A DNA stretch of 64,000 nucleotides from Purshia tridentata (Eukaryota > Streptophyta > Magnoliopsida > Rosales > Rosaceae), in the NCBI GenBank assembly GCA_003254885.1, contig QANT01000447.1:1-64000 (forward strand), read 5' to 3'. Within the stretch, counting starts at the first letter, position 1. Every line of letters begins with the position of its first letter. Shown here piece by piece: positions 34,760 through 47,232 of this stretch. A program made the position numbers and the translations under genes. The notes under the pieces were generated by a model, which worked only from the letters and a program-made list of their open reading frames with translations, was not told the DNA's origin and ran no database searches.

Positions 34760-37570
34760 AATTGGATCAGTGTATATGATAACATACAGGACTGATATCA
34801 TTCAATAATGATTAATGGGCAAGTCTAATATGTGTGTTTATATTACAAAAATACTAGGATCTTCAAAATGAATTGTCATTTGAATAAAACCACACTAGCT
34901 TATTCCATCTTTACCACATGATGTAACCGTTTGGTCAAAGTTCAATGAATGAGTTAGCATTGTGGTTGTTTTATCAAAAATAAAAAAAAGTGTAAGCGTT
35001 CTACTCTAATGACAAAAAAGTTGGGAACAATCCTGGTCAGCTTCTTGTATAGCCTTACTTCAATTTGCCTGAACCAGCAATTTTGTAAATTTAGGAAGAC
35101 AAGCAGTTTGGAAATCTCCAAGGCACATTTTCAGCTTAGAGTCGACTTGATGATACCACCATGGCGCCCACGAGGTGCAGCAGCAGCCTTAGGCATTCGG
35201 TTAAGGTAGAAAAACCAATGAAGAATGAAGAATAGAACAATAAAAAATAGAGAAAAATTTGCATACACTTACACTCTCACATATAACTAATATGTGACCA
35301 TATATATTCCTTGTATAAAATTTTTTCTTACAATACGTATATCCACTTGGACAAACTTTTAAAATAAAACAGCCTCAGGCTAATCTTGCCCTATCCAGTT
35401 GGACCTTACAAAATAGGGTAGGCTCATCCCAAAGAGCATGGCCTTCAAGCTAGGCCCAACTTAATCAGTTCAGTAACAACCACATCTTTTCTCTATGAAT
35501 ATAATTGATGAACAATCAACATAACTTGTTGACAGCCATCATCTAGGTGAGAAAAATGATTACAATTAATACAGCTTATTATTAAGCTTTTACTATTAAA
35601 ACAAGGCAATAAGAACTAATATTAGTTATACATAAATGAATGGCAATTAGATAATAGAAATTAAAATATTTCAATTTTAATATAAAAGAATGACAATTAG
35701 GCAATTGGAATTGAATTATTTAATTGACACTCCTTTCTATGCAGCTAATGTTAGTCCTTATTTTTCATTTTTATTGTAATGATTTTCAGAAAAGCTCTAA
35801 AATTCGATCCAACTTTAGGAATATGATATTTTGTTTACAACATGCATACATGATTAAAAATAAAATTCACATATATCAACGTTGAAAATTACTCTTACTT
35901 GTGGTGGAGACTCGAGATTGTGCCTAACATTTCGCTTATCAAAGTGGTATTAATTGATCAAAAATCAAATGACATCTTTGCCCCCAAAGTGATAAAGCCA
36001 TTAAGTTTCAAATCAATGACAAGGTTATTTACCAAAGGGATATTCAAGGACAAGGCCGGAACATTTCATTTCACTATCTAGCACCGCTTTGTACCATCCA
36101 CGTACAGCAAAATCGGATGGTGACAGGCACCTGACGTCCCAACCGTTGAGATTGACATATCGAGCTTACCGTAGTCGACACTAGGGACCGTCCACGTGGA
36201 TGGGCCCCGATTACCGTACTTTTCACGCCTGCACCGCAGACTTAAGGGCCCACATGATTAGGCATAAGAAATTACACAACTTTACAAAATTATAACATAA
36301 GAAATTAAGGGATTAGATATGTTAAAAGCATTACACGATCGACTTGTCTTAGATGTGTTTATCAATATATATTGAAAATATTCTTTTGTTGGATAATTGT
36401 TTATTTGAATTGTTAACTAGATTGATTCTTGACTAAATATGTTATTTGAAGTTTTTGAAATTAGTACAAATGGTGAGTAAGTGTGATAAGAATTAAGATT
36501 ATGCTAAATTTAGAAATTGATTCTCTCCTATATAAAAAAAATATGTTATATATTCGAATTTAGAGCAGGCATAGACGAAGAGTTCACCATGACCTCCCCC
36601 CACCCAAAAATTTTTTCAAATACAAAATGTAATACATGTAAATAGCATTTAGTAAGAAAAGAAAAGTTTATATTAAAGTTAGTACTGGAAAAATCATATA
36701 TTTCTAATGTTTTTCAATTTTTATTATTATTATTATCATTTATTATTTCTTTGTTATATATGTAAGTATATGACGTAATGAAATTAACCAGGTAACCCTA
36801 GTAAAGATATTTTAGAATCTACCAGAGAATTGAGAGGAAACTTAAGGTTTATCCAATAAAAATAAAAAAGTCTCTCAAACAACTTAGAAAATCCTTAAAT
36901 ATGTTTTCTATAACCCTAGGTAAAAATGATTTCATAAATAAGGCCCAAGAGCTATAACAAATCAAAATAAAATAAAGGCGAAAATAAATAAAATAGTCAA
37001 AAACTTTAAATGCTGTTTTGAGGCCCTAAACGACTCCGGATGTTCGAAAAATCCCATTAGTCACAGCAAAATTGTGAGTTGCACTTTTCTCGCGATTCTT
37101 TTCAATTTGATAAATAAATCGATCATATTCTAACTCCAAAGCTCCGAATAGTGAAAATCAAACTTTATATTTTCGTGAATTTTGATTTTCTAACTACTCT
37201 TCGAAATTCACTATCATCCATTCTACATCACTATATTTCTCATAAATATAAATATGATATAGCAATGCCTCTTGAATTATAAATAAAATATATCAATATA
37301 TACTTCATTTTGCCTCTGAACAAATAATTTGGCTCTCACGCTTTAAAGTGCTCCCAACTACCGTTTATTCTGTCAAAATTTCATTACTTTCAACACATAC
37401 CACACAGTTTGACTTACTACTTTTTCAAGCTTATACTTTATATTTTAGCCCTCAAACTAAAAATCCAAGCTTCACCTCTTAAGGCTCTTATGCATGCATG
37501 TACCACACATTTTCAATAGTCTGATAATACACAGAAATATATTTAAACAAGATGTGACAAGATACTACTA
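34760..37570. other. Gene-free interval
   Basis: Starts with the 3' flank of RCCR. No further gene is recognised. Its one distinct feature is a GC-richer block at about 36080-36255 carrying a palindromic G-box. Confidence 0.5.
36080..36255. promoter_or_regulatory. GC-rich block with ACGT-core motifs
   Basis: Within AT-rich DNA this block carries TCCACGTGGA (36191-36200, a perfect G-box palindrome), a nearby CCACGTAC and CTGACGTCCC. Such ACGT cores bind bZIP and bHLH factors. It lies about 2.6 kb upstream of CYP707A. The motifs are seen; a link to any gene is only inference. Confidence 0.3.
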
Positions 37571-37991
37571 TAATTAATGAGTAAATAGTCATTTTGGTCC
37601 CCAGACTATTACACTTGTATCAGTTTGGTCTCCAAACTTCTAATTTGGAAAATTAAGGATTCTGACTTTTTCAATTTTGCCAATTGAGGACTTTTTCATC
37701 AATTTAGACATTTTTATCCAAGTTTAGCAAAAAATAAAGAAGAAAAAAATGATGCATTAAGAAAAAAAAGTAAGATTTAACTAAAATAAACCATTTTATA
37801 CTCAAAAAGGACTTTACATGGTACTATAAAAACATAAAATTGCATAAAAAATGTGCAAATTGATGAAAAGCCTTTAATTGACAAAATTGAAAAAGTTAGA
37901 GTCCTTAATTTTCTAAATTAGAAGTCTGAGGACCAAACTGATACAAGTGCAATAGTCTGGAGACCAAAATGACTACTTACCCGTAATTAAT
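37571..37991. mobile_element. Foldback MITE with ~130-bp inverted repeats
   Basis: The element at 37579-37983 (405 bp) begins gagtaaatagtcattttggt and ends in its near complement (accaaaatgactacttacccg). The arms match over about 130 bases with a few differences, through the colour-like segments tctaatttggaaaattaa and its complement. TAATTAAT (8 bp) flanks both sides, at 37571-37578 and 37984-37991. It codes for nothing. The 8-bp duplication suggests a hAT-type mobiliser, but TAATTAAT is itself palindromic and common in such DNA. Confidence 0.75.
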
Positions 37992-38742
37992 ATATGGTCT
38001 ATCCTATATGTTAAGACTCTTTCAAACATTGTATTTCACTAAATGAAAAGAACAAGAAAAAAGAAAGAAAAAAAGATGTATTCTTAATTGCCAATATGCA
38101 TGTCGTCCACTCAATTCATTTTAGTGATCGATCGAAAATACAAATAAAAAAGTCTAGTCATCTGCTCTAGAGAATTCCCTTTCAAGTGTACGTGGGATTC
38201 CATATTTAAGCTTAATTGTAGAATAAGTCGGATAGGTCCACTCCATGTAATTTTTCAATAATCCGAACTATCTATTTTTTAGGTCTTTATTTTTATATCA
38301 TCCTTGCAAAAAATTAGCCAAATTGAAAATTATTTACCTCTCTAACTTTGATCAAATAAATAAACAGTTTCATAAAAAATATTTGGTTTGTCTATTTGTT
38401 TGATCAAAATTAGATAGGCAAATAATTTCTGATTTGGCTAATTTTTTACAAAGATAATCTTTGAATAAAAATTTAAAGATTAGATAATTCGAATGATTGA
38501 ATATTATATAAAGTAATGAGATTCCACATTGAAGGATTATGTATATATGTATGACAACAAAAACTTAAAAGTGATTTGTAACCCATTTGAAAGATTTTAA
38601 TGTGCATATATGTATTGGTTGCGCAATAAGGGCAATAACTCATTGGCTGGGACGTAGTGTCCACTGAAATTGGATGGCAGCAGACAATTAATATAGGTGA
38701 ACTCACTTGTCAGTTGTCACTACCGGCCTATAGCTACGTCCT

Positions 38743-38749
38743 ATATAAT
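38743..38749 (+). promoter_or_regulatory. TATA box of CYP707A
   Basis: TATATAA lies about 90 bases before the CYP707A ATG, leaving a leader of about 60 bases. Confidence 0.45.
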
Positions 38750-38834
38750 GATCGTAACACCCATCTTTCATTTCCAGTAACTCACACACAAGCTAGCCCA
38801 CACTATCCTGAATACTTTACTGCATTTTCGAAAT

Positions 38835-41800
38835 ATGAGTGGTTTTCTTGTCTTCTGTTTTCTCTTTGCCCAACTCTTATTCATTATACTTGGAAAGAAA
38901 ATGAGAAAAAGGAAACCCAGATCAGAAAACCTACCTCCAGGTTCAATGGGATGGCCATACTTAGGAGAAACCCTGCAACTCTACTCTCAGAATCCAAATA
39001 TATTCTTTGCCAATAGGCAGAAAAGGTATCTCATCATGTGTTTCTGGTAAACTCTCTGCTTAATTAATTTTCAAGGACAAACGATCGATCTGCCCGGGTT
39101 AAGTCTTGGACTTGTTCCTACTTATTTAACGTACATGCAGTAATTAATGCTATAGGATCACCAGATATGCATTTTAATTTTAATAAACTGTCATATCATC
39201 TTACTTAATAACTTAAATTTGTACATATATGATTTTCACAGGTATGGAGAAATTTTCAAGACCCACATACTTGGGAACCCTTGTGTGATGCTGTCGAGCC
39301 CCGAGGCAGTCAGGTTTGTGTTAGTGACTCAGGCACACTTGTTTAAACCGACATACCCTCAAAGCAAAGAAAAATTAATTGGTCCCTCAGCACTGTTCTT
39401 CCACCAAGATCACTACCATGCTCAAGTGAGAAGATTAGTCCAAGGATCATTGTCCTTGGATGTCATCCGGAACTTGGTCCCCGATATTGAAGCCCTTGCC
39501 ATATCTACCTTGGACTCATGGTCTGGCCAAGTTGTTAACACCTTTTATGAACTAAAGAAGGTAGGCTAATAATTAATTTAATGTTCGAAACGACGTACTT
39601 AGTTATAATTAACATTAGCATATATAGACAATATAAGCAAAAGATCAATCATGCTCATATATATAATTAAAGGACTTAGTATGAGGAATAAAGTGAGAGA
39701 CATTACATTCAATGATTGAATCAATACCTAAATTTAGAATCAACCCCTATCTAATAAATGTAATTGTCTACTAATATAAGTACTAATACATGTACTTAAC
39801 AATATATATGAAATTTTATGGGGTTCTGAATTAATATCAATCCTACTTTATATGGCAGTTCACTTTCGATGTTGCTGTCTTGTTTATCTTTGGTCACTTG
39901 GACAATCACCATACAGAAATGATGAAGAAAAACTACTATACACTCGACAAAGGTTACAATTCCTTTCCTACAAACCTACCTGGCACTTCATATAATAAGT
40001 CGGTCTTGGTAAGCAACTATATTAATGCCATGATCATCAGTTTAAAATTTTTAATTATTTTAAATAACTATCTGATCAGAAGGTAATTAATCAAATTAAG
40101 CTTACTATCTTTTCCTTTTGCATGTGATCGATGTTCAATATTCTTTTACGTACAATATCTTTGTGGGGATATATATATGCATGGAATCTAAATGAACTGT
40201 TTAAGGCAAGGAGAACGCTGAATTTAATTCTTAGTGACATAGTAAAAGAAAGAAAGGAAAATAAGTTGGTGAAAAAAGATCTGTTGGGCAGCCTATTGAA
40301 CTTCAAGGATGAAAAGGGACAAACCTTGACACACAATCAAATCATTGACAACATCATTGGGGTATTGTTTGCTGCTCAGGACACCACAGCCAGTGTTCTA
40401 ACTTGGATTGTCAAATACCTTCACGATGACTCAAAGCTTCAAGAAGCTATTCAGGTTAGAGTTAATCAAATACTAATAACATATATGACCTCTTTTCTAT
40501 CCAAATTTATTAAGTGTACGTGGATTATTTTATGTTCTTAATGAGAATTGATTACCATTAATATAGATAGAACAAAAGGCAATTTTTGAATCAAATGATG
40601 GAGGAAACAATTCGCTGAGTTGGGCTCAAATTCGCAATATGTCTTTTACAAGTAGGGTACGTATATTGTGTTGATGTGATACAACAAAATAATAAAATAT
40701 AAAAGATGTAAGTAGTCATTGTTTGTGGGATCTATATATATCACTCATATCAGTTACTAAATTATATAAGTCTCACAACCGTAAGTAATTCTTATGATTG
40801 GCCTTATCTTATTTTTCTTGTAAATATCTGATTAGGCTATAAAGGAGAGCTTGAGGATGGCAAGCATCATCTCTTTCACGTTTAGGGAAGCTGTTGAAGA
40901 TGTTGAATACAAAGGTAGGCTACAAGAATTAATTAATGGTCTCATAACTCTCTTGCCAATGGATTAATGTTCGTATTTAATTATTGGGTTAACTTTTATG
41001 AATTCCGATATACTTACATGTACCCGAAAAAAAAAACTAAAAAAGAAACTAGTGGCAAGTTTACCATGCACGTACACAAATCGATCGATCATTGCAGCCA
41101 TGACAATGACAGTCAATTAGCTTAGCTTCACTGTCCATGTTGAAAACTGACAGTACTCTGAAAATGGAAAAATCCAACTCAATTATATTAAGAAAAAGTA
41201 CACCATAATTTCCTGACCACAGATATATATTCCCCCTTTTTTTTTTCTGGTGTATATTTTTCTTAGAATTAATATTGTCAATGTCAAAAATCATTGATAA
41301 ATAGTAGTATAGTACTGCTCTCCTCTGCTAGCTAGTGAGACCCATAATTACAAGAACCCCACTCTTATAGATGCCATACGACTAGCTCAAGTCTTTTTCG
41401 AACCCAAAGAATACGAGGCTTCTAGATTTTAGACCTTCAAAAATGTATAAAGATATTTCAATAAAGAAGTTTACCTTAAAAAATGTTACATTAACTTGGA
41501 TTAGTTATATTAATTGGACATACAGGGTACTTAATCCCAAAAGGATGGAAGGTACTGCCTTTGTTTCGGAACATCCATCACAATGCAGATTTCTTTATTG
41601 ACCCACAAGAATTCAATCCATCAAGATTTGAGGTATGGAAATATATCTAGCTTTTGCATTCTTCTATTTTCTTTCTTAATTAAATAATTGAGTTTCTAAC
41701 TCTAGTTCATTTATTGCATCGATCAAGAATGGAATAAAACCCAATACATTCATGCCATTTGGCAGTGGACTTCATACGTGTCCAGGAAATGAAGTTGCCA

Positions 41801-42412
41801 AGCTAGAGATGCTTATTGTTATCTACCACCTTGTTAACAAGTTCAGGTAATTAAGTCAGCATCAATATTTCAAGATCAACTGAGACCATATATTAATATT
41901 CTGGTCATCAAAGTGGGATAGTGTTATGCTCTCTACCGCGACACACAGCATGTGGTCTTATAAATCATATCAATTAGTTAATACCAAAAGCTAGCATGAT
42001 CCATTTATGAGGGACACGTACGTACACATACATGTCCACACCAACGTAGGCCTGCAAACAATTAGGCATGTAAGTACATGCAACATCGTAAAAAAGACAT
42101 CTAACTTTCTATGCCATGCTCTACACAGCAAAAAATTGAACCAACAAGAGCCAAGTCATATATATATCTAGAAATACTATAACAGAAGAACCAAAATAAT
42201 TTATAATTACTTCCTGAAATTTACAAATTTGTTAATCCTAGCTAGTTTAATCGAACGAGATTAATACATGGAAAATATTATAAAATTAGTATATTGATCG
42301 AAATTTGTTTACCTTTTGCAGGTGGGAAGTAGTAGGGTCCGGTGGTGGGATTCAGCATGACCCATTTCCAGTACCTCAGCAAGGACTTCGGGCCAAGTTT
42401 TGGAAAGAATAA
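38835..42412 (+). CDS. CYP707A: Abscisic acid 8'-hydroxylase (CYP707A)
   Basis: Nine exons: 38835-39025, 39242-39560, 39859-40008, 40206-40454, 40567-40656, 40836-40914, 41526-41632, 41728-41846 and 42322-42412. They join without a break into 464 residues, the usual CYP707A length. Visible in order: an N-terminal membrane anchor (FLVFCFLFAQLLFIILG), the Pro hinge LPPGSMGWPYLGET, helix I AAQDTT (276-281), the ExxR pair Glu337/Arg340 in ESLRMASIISFTFREAVEDV, and the haem loop PFGSGLHTCPGNE with ligand Cys413. The enzyme sits in the ER membrane and hydroxylates ABA at C8', leading to phaseic acid, so it controls ABA loss in seeds, drought recovery and fruit. Exons 4 and 8 use AAG acceptors. SRFENGIKPNTF replaces the common SRFEVAPKPNTF. 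Confidence 0.95.
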
Positions 42413-42419
42413 TATTCCC

Positions 42420-44920
42420 TCACCTGCCATGGATGACAAGGCTTGCTAGCAGGAGAGGAAAGGAAACTGCATATATATATATATATATATTCATTCTATA
42501 CAATAATGGCACCTATATATATATATACTACTTCTTCTACATCATATATGAAATTCCCTAGTTAGATCACTAAACAAGCCTAGAGCAGAGAGTGAATAGG
42601 CTTTAACAACAATTTACCCAATTTTAATTTTACCAAGTTGATTAATTAAGCAGCGGATTAAAATCAACTAAAACTGATCAATAAAACAATCAAACAACCA
42701 AACAAAGAACACAGATATTTGTTGACGCAGAAAACCCTCAACTGAGAAAAATCGCGGGACCTAGTCCAGATAAAAAATCTACTATGATACCTGAAAAGTT
42801 ACAACCAATGACTCGATCCGAACTAATCTAGCTTCCTTGGAAAAGTAAAACTGACCTCACGCCACTTGTATCTCTTCGATCACTTGAATTGAGTAGAGAC
42901 CTTCTTGCCAACGCCTTGAAGACCAAAGCTCACGAACTCGACTTCAACCTTGATGCTCGAGTTCAACCAAAGATGGAGGATGTATAAATGAATGTGATAA
43001 ATTGAATAGATTCACAAGGAACAATCTATTCAACGTATCTATGTTTATGCACGATGAACTATCCTATATGATTAGTGTTTATGCAAAGAGAATGTTCATA
43101 GAATCAATAAAAGCCTCACACACTCAACCCTAGAATGCACAATCTCTCAAATTGTATAATATATGTGAGTTGCTTGATTTAAGATTAAAGCAATTTATTT
43201 ATAAGAGACAAACCTTAATAAACTAGGAAACAAAACATAAACCAATTAGGAAAGATATGGGAATCAATTAGGCCTTTTAAAACCTTTAAAAACTGAGATT
43301 AAAAACACAAAATCGTAAAAAAATCAAGCGTAGGACCGGTCCTCTAAAGCATGGGATCGGTCTTCTGGAAGTCAAAAAAAAACAAGCCACTGTAGGACCG
43401 ATCCTCTGATCCATGGGATCGGTCCTCTGACTCGTAGGACCGGTCCTTTAATCCGTAGGACCTATCCTCTGATCCATAGGATTGATCCTCTGATCCATGG
43501 GATTGATCCTCTGAGACCAAAAACATTTTTTAAACAATTTTAAACATCTTTTTTCAAACCCAAAGAGATTAAAACACATTTAAAGGCATATGAATGAATT
43601 TCTAATCACCTAGAATGCATGCATAGTCTCTAAGACAAATTGCCTTGATCCTAATAGGAATTGAACATTGAGATATGGCTTGATTAACACTTGAACCTCA
43701 AATCTTGCTTCACTTTAAACGACAAATAAAACCAACAATTGACTCACTTAATCTAAACTAATATAGTACTTACAAAGTGATTGTTTTGTCGTTAGGAAAT
43801 AGCCAATTACACAAAATTACATTAACAATATATAGAAGGCCCCCTCTAATTTGATAATACTCCTTGTATCCATGCATGCAATCCGTTTCGATCTGTATCT
43901 CACTACTATATGAATATTCAAAACTGTTTTTTGGGTTACATGCAAAAGTATTTTTCAGAGAAGTACCTATCATTTGCTCCTTCATAATAGCGATTCCAAG
44001 TGAAGATTCAAGTATAGCACTAAGGGTTTTAATGAAATTGTTTTTTTATTTTTATATTCTAATAAAAGTACTATTAACAAAAACGCTGCTGGCCGGATAT
44101 ATAGCATGTCTAGTTTCCTGCAAAAATATTCCAATCAAGACTGTAATTCTGTTAATTTCAGTCAAATAGAAATCAGGCCATGGCCATGCACGTTTGGGGT
44201 TGTTGTTTTGAAACTAAAAGCAGCTTTCTCTCACAATTCTAGATTAGTCACCACAGCTTTAATGTTTTGTAGATAAAGTGAAATTAAGTGTCTTTTTCTC
44301 ACAATTCAAGACCTCCCACACCACAGTTTTTGAAAACATCTATCTACTTGCTTTTCAAAGCTGTTGTGGATGAAAGTTGCTTTTGCATTTACATTATACA
44401 CAAGTTCTAACACTTTTACATTAAAATTTACTAAAAACTTTTATTCTTCTTTTTACACTCACAACACTATAGTTTATCAAAAACTAAATTGCTTTATTTC
44501 ACAACTGATTATACTTCAGAGAGCTGACTATTGCCACAATAAGATCAACGTAAAAAGTTATTTGTATGCACCTATATATAGTAATTTTTAAAATGCAGTA
44601 TTAAACGTACAGCCTACTTAATTCATAAAGATAAGATTCAAAATTAAGAAACGAGAAAAAGTCCGATACTAAAGCTATCCGGCCCAAGTAAAACTGGGCT
44701 AACAAAACTTAGCCAACAGCTCGAAAATGTCAAGTTAAACATAGAACAAGGCCTATTAGACATTAATTTTTCTGGCCCAATCTGTCCAAGGTTTCCCAAA
44801 CATATATGACCTTTCCCAAAATATATTTTCAACTTCAAACACAGAGCTTCTGAGCTTGTGGGGAAGAAAGATCAAACTCATCCAAAGAAGACAACTTTCT
44901 TCGACTTTCATATTTAACGC
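42420..44920. other. Gene-free interval with unclassified repeat DNA
   Basis: Holds an (AT)n run at about 42470-42490 and a moderately GC-rich, repeat-like tract from about 42590 to 43760 that includes the minisatellite. The AT-rich stretch 44200-44640 has several related motifs (tcacaattc..., cacaac...) but no end structure I could fix. No gene is recognised. Confidence 0.45.
43330..43515. repeat. 21-bp minisatellite (TAGGACCGGTCCTCTGATCCA-type)
   Basis: About six contiguous units with a 21-base period run from 43394 to 43514. Each holds a near-palindrome GGACCGGTCC or GGATCGATCC-like core followed by TCTGATCC. Two further degenerate units lie before a short interruption, at about 43330-43370. 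Units differ by a few substitutions. The minus strand reads as repeated SEDRSYG-like heptapeptides by virtue of the 21-base period, but there is no gene context. Confidence 0.8.
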
Positions 44921-44928
44921 GTCGCCAA

Positions 44929-46603
44929 ATGGTAAGCTTTCCAAAGCAATTTCCAGCGTCAAATTTCAATCTTTATAAGTTCTTTTAGCGCAAGTTTTGT
45001 TTAATCAGATTTTGGGAATTGCATGCTTAATGATGTGAATTGTCTTGAGAGATATGTGAATTGAAAAACATGGATCTGGGAATTTTGAGCTAACATGTTT
45101 TGGGTGGTGGGTTTGGCTGTGGCTGACTTAGTTTGTTTGTTGAATTTGGTATTTGGTGTGTAGGCAAGCCTTTATAGAGGGTCCTCTATGAAAAATAAAC
45201 CCAGAGCGCGATATCATGGGTTAAACCCACAAAAGAGACAAGAGATTAAAGAAGCATTCGAGTTGTTCGACACTGATGGCTCAGGTAATTGAAACTTAGT
45301 ATTTGATGATTAAGGATTTTAAGGGTATTTTGTTGTTGGTTTGTCTTGTCTTCTGTATAAGAATCTTTGATTAGTTTCTTAGTTTTTGATGTGGACCATG
45401 TTGTGTTATTCAGGCACTATTGATTCCAAAGAGCTGAATGTTGCCATGAGGTATGAATATCTCTTCTCATTCTTATCTCATGCTCTGTGAATTTCACGCA
45501 TAAAACTGATGTGTTTTGTCATGACAGGGCTCTCGGTTTTGAGATGACGGATGAGGTAACGTTACATATCCACCCATGTACTTGTTTGTGTTTTGTGTGA
45601 CACTCACTTGTTAAACTTGTCTCTGCGTTATGTGTGACATTCACTTTTTAAACTTCTCTGTGTCTGTGTGTATTTAGATTTATATATGATTTATATATGT
45701 GAACACATATGTGTGGTTTATCCAGAAATTATATAGGTAATGTCTTTATCTAAGTTGGCTCCTGGACTTCTCTATTTTCTGGTCTCCCAGATTGTTTTCT
45801 CATTTCTACACTCTAATGTCTTCATGTCTGTTCATGTTCTCTGAAATCTCATCCTTTCTAATGTATTTGTTATGTCAACCATTTTTGTTTCCTCTTAGTT
45901 TTTTATTGTAAGCTCCTATATGGACATTTCAGCATCTGAATTTCTTGAGTCATCGTAGCTTTCTTTTTGCTTGAATTTCTACTTTTGGTACATTGACTGA
46001 ATGGCTAACATATTGCTATGTTGTTTCATTCCAGCAAATTACTCAAATGATTGCAGATGTTGACAAGGATGGCAGTGGTGCTATTGACTATGATGAATTT
46101 GAGCACATGATGACAGCCAAAATTGGAGAAAGGGACACAAAGGAGGAACTCATGAAAGCATTCCAAGTCATTGACCAAGATAAAAATGTATTGTTTTGTT
46201 TTTAAATATTTTAGATTTGCATTAATGTGTAGTTTTGTTTTCTAAATATTAGACTTGTTTCGATCTGTCAGTACCTAATTCCCTTTCTTTTTTTTTCCCC
46301 TAACTTGAATTTAGGGAAAGATATCTGCTGCAGACATTAAGAAAATTACAAAGGAATTAGGTGAGAACTTCACTGACAGAGATATTCAAGAGATGATTGA
46401 GGAAGCAGACCGAGATCGTACGTACTTAATTATAGCAAGGATCATTTTTTTTTTTTCCTTCAAATTTTTTTCATATGGGCTTTTTGCAATCATCTAGTAC
46501 CATTTTGCTAATTTTATAGGTTATGACTTGAAATACAGGTGATGGAGAAGTTAATGCTGAGGAGTTCATCAAGATGATGAATAAAACAACATATGGACAT
46601 TAG
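44929..46603 (+). CDS. CEN: Centrin (caltractin), four EF-hand Ca2+ sensor
   Basis: Coding exons: 44929-44931 (the ATG alone), 45164-45284, 45414-45450, 45528-45555, 46035-46187, 46315-46417 and 46539-46603, total 169 residues. EF-hand loops lie at 37-48 ([12 protein letters not shown]), 73-84 ([12 protein letters not shown]), 110-121 (DQDKNGKISAAD) and 146-157 ([12 protein letters not shown]). Loop 3 ends in Asp instead of Glu at position 12. The linker [12 protein letters not shown] and [21 protein letters not shown] are centrin signatures, separating it from calmodulin. The short basic N-terminus (KPRARYHGL) is also typical. In plants, centrins act in the TREX-2 mRNA export complex, in nucleotide excision repair with RAD4/XPC and at microtubule-organising sites. 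The first exon is a proposal; a start at the internal Met10 is the alternative. Confidence 0.93.
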
Positions 46604-47232
46604 AAATCAACAAGTTTTAGCCTTCTGCATGATGTTGAGAGCCTGATCTTATTCAGAATTATCTTGTGATGTACTTGTAGCAATGAACAGACGCCTCTTT
46701 TTTCACTTTGACATTGTTTTGCAGAATGATAAATTGTACATGTCTGTAAAATTTTATCTACTTGAAATTATGACACATACAATCATGGTTGATGGTGTTT
46801 TTCCTTGAAAAAGGAGAGTATTTTGGTGTAATATATTGTGGCTACTAACTGAAAGCATATTAGCATAATTTTTGTGCTTTCTGCTTTCTGCTTTGTGGAT
46901 TAGTAATTCCTTGCAAATTGATTTTCATAATTATGGTATATCTTTTCCGTGCAATCAAAACAAAAATTTGCGATGGGGTCTCAATCAAGACATGGTTTTA
47001 AATTAGTAAGAAGTATAGAGAAATGGCACATGGGTTTCACGAATCACGATTTACAAATGACAGTTGTTAGTTTTTCATCAACGTTTGGGCTTCAAAAAAA
47101 CAAAAAAAAAACAGAAGGTACATATATTGGCGGCAAACCCAGAAGACTAAACGTAGAGCATCAACGGTTAGCTTGGTTTTGAGTCTTACACTCACCTGCA
47201 TTGTCTCTCCATCTCGGAGCTTTAATGGAAGA

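Noticed and set aside
43344-43526. Possible CRISPR-like array or peptide-repeat gene
   Set aside because: Units are contiguous with no unique spacers, this is plant nuclear DNA, and the frame has no gene context; it is a minisatellite.
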